Source of the DNA: Rhodococcus tibetensis
GTDB taxonomy: Bacteria > Actinomycetota > Actinomycetes > Mycobacteriales > Mycobacteriaceae
Assembly (NCBI RefSeq): GCF_024438035.1
Contig: NZ_JANFQF010000030.1
Location: forward strand, 1 to 56,225
Direction: 5' to 3'
DNA: 56,225 bases
This document shows positions 50,665 to 56,225 of this stretch, piece by piece. Within the stretch, counting starts at the first letter, position 1; the number at the start of each line of letters is the position of its first letter. The position numbers and the translations under genes were made by a program. The notes beneath the pieces are model-generated. The model was given only the letters and a program-made list of their open reading frames with translations. It did no database searches and was not told where the DNA came from.

Positions 50665-50866
50665 CAGGGGCCGCACGCATGACTTCGCATCCACGCCATC
50701 GAGATTCTGCACGTTGCTCCCTACCGTGGGCCCCAGCCGACCGGAATGTGGCAAATGTATACGGCTGAGGCTCAGGTTAAGAGTTGAGTTCTCGATTACA
50801 ACGAACCGCAACCAAACTGTGCCCTTCGTCGTGCGCCCCGACCCGACTATTCGGCGGCCCATGCAC

Positions 50867-52132
50867 TTACGAGATCTCGCGGGCTCTGGGCAGATGCGAG
50901 CGCCAATTGGCGAAGGCGAGAACGAGACATCCCGCGGCCGCGATCGCCCCGAAGACGAACATGCGCGGATATGTCACCGCGGCGAGGTTCTCGGAGAGAA
51001 ATGCCATCGCGGCCGGCGTCGCGAAGCCCAGATAGGTGAGCGAATAGAAGACTGCAGTCAGACCGGCCAGATCGTCGGGGCCGGCAATGCGCTGAATCTC
51101 CTGCAACCCGGACACCAGCGCCATGCCGTACCCGCAGCCCAGCACTACCGCAGCGGTGAGTGCGAGAGGAACGGTCAAGGCCGACGACGCTGCTGCCGCC
51201 ACACCCATCCCCGCCATGACGAAAACGAGGGCAACCACGACGGCCCGCGTATTGCGCGGTGAATCGATCTTGCGGCCGAGCGCCTGGATCGCGAAGCCGG
51301 ACCCGAGTCCCACCATGCACATCAGTGCCGAGAACGCGAGGGGAACCCCGCCGCCGTGCTCGGACATGAGTGCCGGTAGTACCGCATACGCAGCTGCCGC
51401 AGTACCGAACACCCAGGGGGCGAGAGGTGCGATCACGAGGAGGAAACGCCGGTGTGCCGCCGAGGGAATCGCGAGATCCCGAGCGAGTGACACACGCTCG
51501 GAGACCGGTTGAGCGGCACGGGTTTCCGGTGCGCGTAACAATGCGAAAGCAGCGACGATCGCGATTCCACTGTGAACCACGTAGGACAGGACGCTCGGCA
51601 ACGGCGCCCATTGCGCGAGGACGCCGGCGACCCCGGCGCCCAGACCGAACCCGCCGGTAAGACTCATCGCGGCTCGTCGAGCACCGGCTCCTTCCGTCGC
51701 CGAGGGGTCCCACGGTGCGGTCGACAGCTCCTTCACCCAGCTGCCCCCCACTGCCATCCCGAGCCCCAGCGCGACGCCGCACAGGATGCGGCCCGCGATC
51801 AACATGGCCGCGGAGTCCGCGCCGAGTGCGAGCAGCACCGAACCTGCCACCGTCACCACAGGGGCGGGCAGCAGGATCGGTCGTCTGCCGAGCCGGTCGG
51901 ACAATGGGCCGCCCAGCAGGAGGGCGGGAACGATTCCGAGAACGTAGGCGAACAAGAAGAGGTCGACGGTTACCGGCGAAAAGCCGTGGTCGGCGCGGTA
52001 CATGCCGAGGAGCGGCGTGAACTCGTTCCCTCCCCACGCGACCGCGAACATCGTCGCAGCAACCTGCAACCATGCCCGCGGGGACACCACGGCGTCCGGC
52101 AGTACCGCCCGGGACTCATGCACGGAGGTCAT
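50867..52132 (-). CDS. MFS transporter
   Basis: The 421-residue protein has about 12 membrane helices and the MFS loop motif GGPLSDRLGRRPILLPAP near residue 75, with FALLRAPETRAAQ as the central cytoplasmic loop. Drug/H+ antiporter-like, but the substrate is unknown. The start overlaps the GntR stop by 4 bp, so it is part of the Ehu-type operon, and its substrate may be related to the solutes imported by that ABC system. Confidence 0.9.
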   Translation of the reverse strand: MTSVHESRAVLPDAVVSPRAWLQVAATMFAVAWGGNEFTPLLGMYRADHGFSPVTVDLFLFAYVLGIVPALLLGGPLSDRLGRRPILLPAPVVTVAGSVLLALGADSAAMLIAGRILCGVALGLGMAVGGSWVKELSTAPWDPSATEGAGARRAAMSLTGGFGLGAGVAGVLAQWAPLPSVLSYVVHSGIAIVAAFALLRAPETRAAQPVSERVSLARDLAIPSAAHRRFLLVIAPLAPWVFGTAAAAYAVLPALMSEHGGGVPLAFSALMCMVGLGSGFAIQALGRKIDSPRNTRAVVVALVFVMAGMGVAAAASSALTVPLALTAAVVLGCGYGMALVSGLQEIQRIAGPDDLAGLTAVFYSLTYLGFATPAAMAFLSENLAAVTYPRMFVFGAIAAAGCLVLAFANWRSHLPRAREIS

Positions 52133-52791
52133 CGAGCCGCTCCCCTCGGGTTCAGAGCGTGGACTCGCCGCATGTGGGCGAGTACCGCCCTGTCGAAGCC
52201 GTCGGCATCACCGTCGTTCACCAGCTCGGTCAGCTGCTCATGCTCCGCAAGAATTCTCGGCAGCTGCCCGGGGTCGCGGGTGATCGAGTGGGCAGTCATC
52301 CTGCGCTGACGTTCCCGGAGGCTCGAATAGAACGTAGCGAGCAGTGGATTCTCTGCTGCCTCGACGATCAGGCGATGGAAGTCGGCATCTGCTGCACTGA
52401 ATGCGGTCACGTCGCCCTGTTCGGCGATCTGCCGCTGTTCGGCGAGATTGGCCCGCAACCGGGCGACGAGCAACTCGCGGGCGTGGGGCCGCTCGGCCAG
52501 GATACGCACGCTGTGTGTCTCGACGAGCTCTCGCGCGTCGACGATATGCTCGGCCTCCCCCTCGGCCACCGCGACGACGAGAGCTCCCCGCTTCGGATAC
52601 AACCGCATCCAGCCCTCGGCCTCGAGTCGCAGAAACGCCTCGCGTACGGGTGTGCGACTGAGGCCCATGCGTCCTGCGATCTCGCCTTCGCTGATCAGCT
52701 CACCACCGGGCAGCCCACCCGACAGGATGAGCTCCTTCACCTCGCGGTACGCCTGTTCCGCCGCGGAATACAACATAGACACAAGATGCAT
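52129..52791 (-). CDS. GntR/FadR-subfamily regulator (FCD domain)
   Basis: The 220-residue protein has the winged helix EAQAYREV-like start (AEQAYREVKELILSGGLPGG) with LSEGEIAGRMGLSRTPVREAFLR near residue 40. An FCD ligand domain follows, with metal-binding residues in DADFHRLIVEAAENPLLATF and EHEQLTELVNDGDAD. It probably senses the transported solute or a breakdown product. It lies in the same unit as the ABC genes and MFS gene. An inner ATG at codon 6 is possible. Confidence 0.92.
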   Translation of the reverse strand: MHLVSMLYSAAEQAYREVKELILSGGLPGGELISEGEIAGRMGLSRTPVREAFLRLEAEGWMRLYPKRGALVVAVAEGEAEHIVDARELVETHSVRILAERPHARELLVARLRANLAEQRQIAEQGDVTAFSAADADFHRLIVEAAENPLLATFYSSLRERQRRMTAHSITRDPGQLPRILAEHEQLTELVNDGDADGFDRAVLAHMRRVHALNPRGAAR

Positions 52792-52832
52792 TTATACGCC
52801 TGTGCCGAGGGTCGCAGGAAACGGGCCTCGCC

Positions 52833-53624
52833 TCAGTCGGCCAGCACAGCTTTGAGGAACGTCTTGGTCCGCTCGTGTTTCGGTGCGGAGAACATGGTCA
52901 CCGGGTCCCCCTCCTCCACGATTCGGCCGGCGTCGAACATCATCACCCGATTCGACACGTCTCGCGCGAACTGCATCTCGTGTGTGACGATCAGCATCGT
53001 GATATCCGTGGTGAGGGCCACGTTCCTCAGCACATCGAGGACATCGGCAACCAACTCCGGGTCCAGGGCGGACGTCACCTCGTCGAGCAGCAGAATGTCC
53101 GGGTCCATTGCCAGCGCCCGGGCGATGGCGACCCGCTGCTGCTGGCCGCCCGAGAGCTGTGTCGGATGCGCCTTCTCCTTGTCCGAGAGGCCGACTGTCT
53201 CGAGCAGTTCACGGGCACGCTCGACTGCGGCCGCCTTGTCGAGCCCTAGGACGTGGATGGGGGCTTCGGTGATGTTTTCGATCACGTTCATGTTGGGGAA
53301 CAGATTGAACTGCTGGAAGACCATCCCGATTCGGCGCCGTATGCGGCGGACGTACTTCTCCGACGCGGGAACGAGCTTGCCTCCCTTCTCCTCGTGAGTG
53401 AGGCGCGCCCCGTCTACCCAGATGATGCCGTCGTTCACCTTCTCGAGGGTCATGAGTAATCGCAGAATCGTCGTCTTGCCCGAACCACTCGGGCCGATCA
53501 ACGTGACCCGGTCACCCCGCTCCACCTGGAAGTCGAGGTGATCGAGCACCACGTGGTCACCGAACCGCTTCACGACGTCGTCGAACCTGATCATCGGGGT
53601 GCCTGGCTGCGCTTTATCCGGCAA
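52833..53624 (-). CDS. ehuA: Amino-acid/ectoine-type ABC transporter ATPase
   Basis: The 263-residue ATPase has Walker A LIGPSGSGKTTILR near residue 45, signature LSGGQQQRVAIARALA near 155 and Walker B ILLLDEVTSALDPE near 178. The H-loop is IVTHEMQFARDV. The insert VWVDGARLTHEEKGGKLVP is typical of polar amino-acid/ectoine (Ehu) systems. It energises the two permeases encoded directly upstream (overlap of 11 bp with ehuD). Confidence 0.88.
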   Translation of the reverse strand: MPDKAQPGTPMIRFDDVVKRFGDHVVLDHLDFQVERGDRVTLIGPSGSGKTTILRLLMTLEKVNDGIIWVDGARLTHEEKGGKLVPASEKYVRRIRRRIGMVFQQFNLFPNMNVIENITEAPIHVLGLDKAAAVERARELLETVGLSDKEKAHPTQLSGGQQQRVAIARALAMDPDILLLDEVTSALDPELVADVLDVLRNVALTTDITMLIVTHEMQFARDVSNRVMMFDAGRIVEEGDPVTMFSAPKHERTKTFLKAVLAD

Positions 53625-54258
53625 GACGTTTCTCCAATCGCCGTATGAGCAGGGAGGTCGGGTAACTGGCGATCAGGAAGATCACTCCTGCGAGGGTGAG
53701 CGGTTCGAGGTACTGGAAATGCCGCGCACCGAATTGCTGCGCAGCCGTGACCATCTCGATCACCGTGATCGCGAACAGCAGCGGGGTGTCCTTGAACATC
53801 GACACGGCATAGTTTCCGAGCGCCGGGACAACCCGGCGGATTGCCTGCGGCAGAATGATTGCCCGCCACGTACGGGCCGGTGCGATGGACAGCGCTCTGG
53901 CTGCCTCCCACTGGCCAACGGGTACGGCCTCGATCCCTGCCCGGTACACCTCGGCCATGTACGTCGAGTAATGGACGCCGAGCACCACCACACCGATCTG
54001 CAAGGGCGACCATGTTGTAAACGTGTAGTAGACGAACAGCAACTGCACGACGAGAGGTGTGAGGCGGATGAATTCGCTCACCGCCCGTACCGGCATTCCG
54101 ATCCAGCGCGGAGCGGCCTGCCGGATCAGCGCGATCATCAGGCCGAGCACGACGGAAATGAGGAACCCCAAAACGGTTGCGACGACAGTGATCTTGAACC
54201 CGTCGAGCAACACGGGCAGCGCCTCGAACGCGCGATCCCAACTCCACTGGACGCTCAT
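53614..54258 (-). CDS. ehuD: ABC transporter permease, EhuD-type
   Basis: The 214-residue permease has an HEAM-type (His/Glu/Arg) amino-acid fold with about five membrane helices and the EAA coupling loop EAARALSIAPARTWRAIILP near residue 135. It overlaps ehuC by 4 bp and forms a heterodimeric pore with it. The N-terminus MSVQWSWDRAFEALPVLLDG matches EhuD-like proteins. Confidence 0.85.
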   Translation of the reverse strand: MSVQWSWDRAFEALPVLLDGFKITVVATVLGFLISVVLGLMIALIRQAAPRWIGMPVRAVSEFIRLTPLVVQLLFVYYTFTTWSPLQIGVVVLGVHYSTYMAEVYRAGIEAVPVGQWEAARALSIAPARTWRAIILPQAIRRVVPALGNYAVSMFKDTPLLFAITVIEMVTAAQQFGARHFQYLEPLTLAGVIFLIASYPTSLLIRRLEKRLAG

Positions 54259-54986
54259 TTTTCAGCAGCCTCCAGTCCACGAGGGTCCGAGGGCGCGAGA
54301 GAGAAGATCTCACGCAACGAGGGTCCGGTGCCCAGTCGATTCTTCGCCCGGACCTCGAGCGCATTCATCAGCAACGTCAACACGTAGCCGATGACGAAGT
54401 AGATGACGAGACCGACACCGAACGCGAACAGCGTATTGCCCGTCGTACGCCGAAGCTGATCTATCTCGAACGTCAGATCCTGTAGCAGGATGTAGCTGGC
54501 CAGAGCGGTGCCCTTGAGTAGTTGAATCAGAAGGTTCGTCAGGGGCGGAATCATCTCGGCCCAGGCCTGCGGGAAAACTACCCGGCGAAGCCTCTGCCAG
54601 TGCGTGAAATCCAACGCCGTAGCAGCTTCCCATTGCGACTGGGGCACCGAATTGATCGCTCCCCGCACAACTTCTGCTCCGTAGGCACCGTAATTGAGGC
54701 CGAGTGCGAGTATCCCGCACAGCACGGGGTCGATCAGATATCCGAACAGCGGAACCACGTAGAAGAGCCAGAACAGCTGCACGAGCAGTGACGTGCCCCG
54801 GAAGAACTCGATGAACACCCGCGCCGAACCTCTGATGATCACGTGCTGTGAACGAGCAGCCAACCCGAGCACGACGGCAAGCACGAAAGCGAGGAGAGCA
54901 CCTCCCGCCGTAAGCGCGAGGGTAATGATGATGCCTTCCTGGATCCCCGGCCAGGCATCGAAGAAAGCATCGAAATTCTCGTTCAC
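54255..54986 (-). CDS. ehuC: ABC transporter permease, EhuC-type
   Basis: The 243-residue permease has five membrane helices and the EAA loop WEAATALDFTHWQRLRRVVF near residue 135, with FFRGTSLLVQLFWLFYVVPL before it. It pairs with ehuD. It follows the binding-protein gene by 17 bp. A Gln/Lys-rich C-terminal tail (residues 215-243) extends into the cytoplasm. Confidence 0.85.
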   Translation of the reverse strand: MNENFDAFFDAWPGIQEGIIITLALTAGGALLAFVLAVVLGLAARSQHVIIRGSARVFIEFFRGTSLLVQLFWLFYVVPLFGYLIDPVLCGILALGLNYGAYGAEVVRGAINSVPQSQWEAATALDFTHWQRLRRVVFPQAWAEMIPPLTNLLIQLLKGTALASYILLQDLTFEIDQLRRTTGNTLFAFGVGLVIYFVIGYVLTLLMNALEVRAKNRLGTGPSLREIFSLAPSDPRGLEAAEK

Positions 54987-55003
54987 TACCGGACGCCCCC
55001 GAT

Positions 55004-55900
55004 TCAGCCCTCTCCTTCACACAGCTTCGCTGTGGTCAGTTCGGGATCGGGAAGCTCCGCCTCGGTGAATCCGAACGGTCCGACGATCGAGAGATACTTG
55101 TCCTTATCTGCCGTGATCTTTGCCAGTTCCGCGTTGTAGGCGTCTCTCAGCTCGGTGTCTTCCTTTCGGAAGACAGTGCCGCCAGCCCCCACCTGGGGGA
55201 CTCCGTTGATCTGCGCAACAAACGAATCAGTGACTTCCACCGGTGCCTGCGGGTTGTTTTGTGCCAGCCAGTTCAGTGAGATCCCCGTCAATGCGAAGAC
55301 GTCGGCGCGGCCGTTCGCAATGGCGTCCATGCCATCCTGCGGCGACGCCACCTGTGTAGCTTCGATGCCGAGGTCCTGTGCGTAGTCGGACTCGATCGCA
55401 CCGGTCATCGCGGCCATTCGGACGCCGCTGTCTTTGACCGACTGCATGTCGGTGAGCTTCGCCGGGTTGCCCTTGGGCACCATCAGCGCTGTCGTGTAGT
55501 TGAATTCGGGCTCGCTGAACGCTGCTTGTTCGCAACGCTGGGGAAGGATGGACATTCCGGCACTGACGACGTCGAATCTCCGTGCCTGCAGTCCGGGGAT
55601 GAGGGCTCCGAAGTCGGTGCTTACGCCTTCGACGTTGTCGATGCCGAGATTCTTGAAGATCTCCCGGTGCAGGGCCACGGTCGCGCCGGTCAGCTTCCCG
55701 TCCTGCTCGAAGCTATACGGGGCTTCGCCGGCGAAGCCCACGGTCACCGTTCCATCTGAACGGAGCTGTTCGAGAAGTGATCCGCCGCTGCTCGTGTCGG
55801 TCTTCGTGCATCCTGCCATCGAGCCGGCTGCCACTACGAGTCCCGCCATCGCGACAGCAACCCTCACCGTCGGACGTCGTTTCGAGATCGTGCTCGTCAC
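55004..55900 (-). CDS. ehuB: Solute-binding lipoprotein, EhuB-type
   Basis: The 298-residue lipoprotein has a signal sequence with lipobox AGSMAGC (Cys near residue 28). The type 2 periplasmic-binding domain shows VTVGFAGEAPYSFEQDGKLT, FGALIPGLQARRFDVVSAGM and PQRCEQAAFSEPEFNY, close to EhuB ectoine/hydroxyectoine binders. FALTGISLNWLAQNN lies near the hinge. GTG start chosen for AAGGGA spacing; another GTG is one codon upstream. First gene of the six-gene operon ehuBCDA-gntR-MFS. Ligand (ectoine or a polar amino acid) is an inference. Confidence 0.85.
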   Translation of the reverse strand: MTSTISKRRPTVRVAVAMAGLVVAAGSMAGCTKTDTSSGGSLLEQLRSDGTVTVGFAGEAPYSFEQDGKLTGATVALHREIFKNLGIDNVEGVSTDFGALIPGLQARRFDVVSAGMSILPQRCEQAAFSEPEFNYTTALMVPKGNPAKLTDMQSVKDSGVRMAAMTGAIESDYAQDLGIEATQVASPQDGMDAIANGRADVFALTGISLNWLAQNNPQAPVEVTDSFVAQINGVPQVGAGGTVFRKEDTELRDAYNAELAKITADKDKYLSIVGPFGFTEAELPDPELTTAKLCEGEG

Positions 55901-56073
55901 CACAGATTCCCTTCGTTGCCTCAGGTGATCCGGCCGGGGCGCACCATGTGGCACGATCCGACCCGGATCTGCCCGGGTCACGTTACGCAGGCGAACGAGT
56001 TGCTGCGCGCTAAACGGCCGGAATTTACCGCAGCGTGATCTATGTCGACGAAGGGAGTTTTTGTTGTGGAATG

Positions 56074-56109
56074 CCGGAAGCCCCCCAACAGGTGTTGGGG
56101 GGCTTCCGG
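56074..56109. terminator. rrn operon terminator hairpin
   Basis: CCGGAAGCCCCCCAACA-gg-TGTTGGGGGGCTTCCGG forms a perfect 17-bp stem directly after the 3' end of the 5S gene as read on the minus strand. It is the strongest hairpin in this region and separates the rRNA operon from the ehu operon that lies downstream on the same strand. Confidence 0.88.
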
Positions 56110-56116
56110 TAACGGA

Positions 56117-56225
56117 TGTTCGGCGGTGTCCTACTCTCCCACACCCTGTCGAGTGCAGTACCATCGGCGCTGGAGGGCTTAGCTTCCGGGTTCGGAATGG
56201 GTCCGGGCGTTTCCCCTCCGCTATG
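56117..56225 (-). rRNA. rrf: 5S ribosomal RNA (5' end outside the window)
   Basis: The minus strand reads GGAGGGGAAACGCCCGGACC, then CATTCCGAACCCGGAAGCTA and GGTACTGCACTCGACAGGG, ending TGGGAGAGTAGGACACCGCC. These are the conserved 5S loops (the CCGAACC-GGAAG-TAAG core). About 8-10 bases of the 5' stem lie beyond the window edge. It marks the end of an rrn operon. Confidence 0.95.

Overview
The window is high-GC actinobacterial DNA and almost certainly comes from a Rhodococcus or a close relative in the Mycobacteriales. The evidence is lsr2, a MhuD-type haem-degrading enzyme, an MCE protein, a SAM-IV riboswitch, mycothiol-type DinB proteins, and a gene order that matches the Mycobacterium tuberculosis Rv3591c-Rv3628 block from memory (hydrolase/mhuD, clpC1, lsr2, lysS, coaX, panD, panC, DUF2520, DUF6779, DUF3180, folK, folB, folP, folE, ftsH, hpt, tilS, zincin, dacB, ppa). 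No sequence search was run; family calls rest on motifs and recognised sequence patterns.

Layout. (1) 1-8.5 kb is accessory. It holds an iron-box-preceded secreted protein (partial), the divergent hydrolase/mhuD pair, a cobalamin riboswitch driving cbtB-cbtA, DUF5996 and DsbA-like genes, and a compact operon with a second cbtB followed by a cobalt-type thiocyanate hydrolase/nitrile hydratase set and its accessory protein. After that come osmC and a divergent WYL regulator/DinB pair in which both genes are damaged. (2) 8.5-33 kb is the conserved housekeeping block: ClpC, Lsr2, LysS, a cysteine dioxygenase-rhodanese pair with a Cys-containing leader ORF, pantothenate/CoA genes, folate genes and FtsH. 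An amidase and an unusual membrane Ser/Thr kinase are inserted between ftsH and hpt. A decayed NHL-repeat gene lies between clpC and lsr2. (3) 33-44 kb is mixed: a dienoyl-CoA isomerase-like crotonase, a PhaC-like hydrolase, a TetR/membrane-protein pair with tandem operators, YbaK, flavin reductase, a SAM-IV riboswitch upstream of a cysteine-desulfurase-like gene and an LLM-like remnant, an orphan MCE protein, and a broken ECF sigma/DGPF operon. (4) 44-56 kb holds a Pls-type (epsilon-poly-lysine synthetase-like) amino-acid homopolymer synthetase translationally coupled to an M1 metallopeptidase, a secreted GH43-like protein, and a six-gene Ehu-type ABC transporter/GntR/MFS operon. The window ends inside a 5S rRNA gene at the 3' end of an rrn operon.

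Themes. Metal and sulfur control recur: an IdeR-like box, a B12 riboswitch on cobalt uptake, cobalt uptake fused by operon to a cobalt enzyme, a cysteine-sensing candidate leader and a SAM riboswitch. A second theme is local gene decay, concentrated in regulators and their partners (WYL/DinB, ECF/DGPF), while neighbouring long ORFs are intact.
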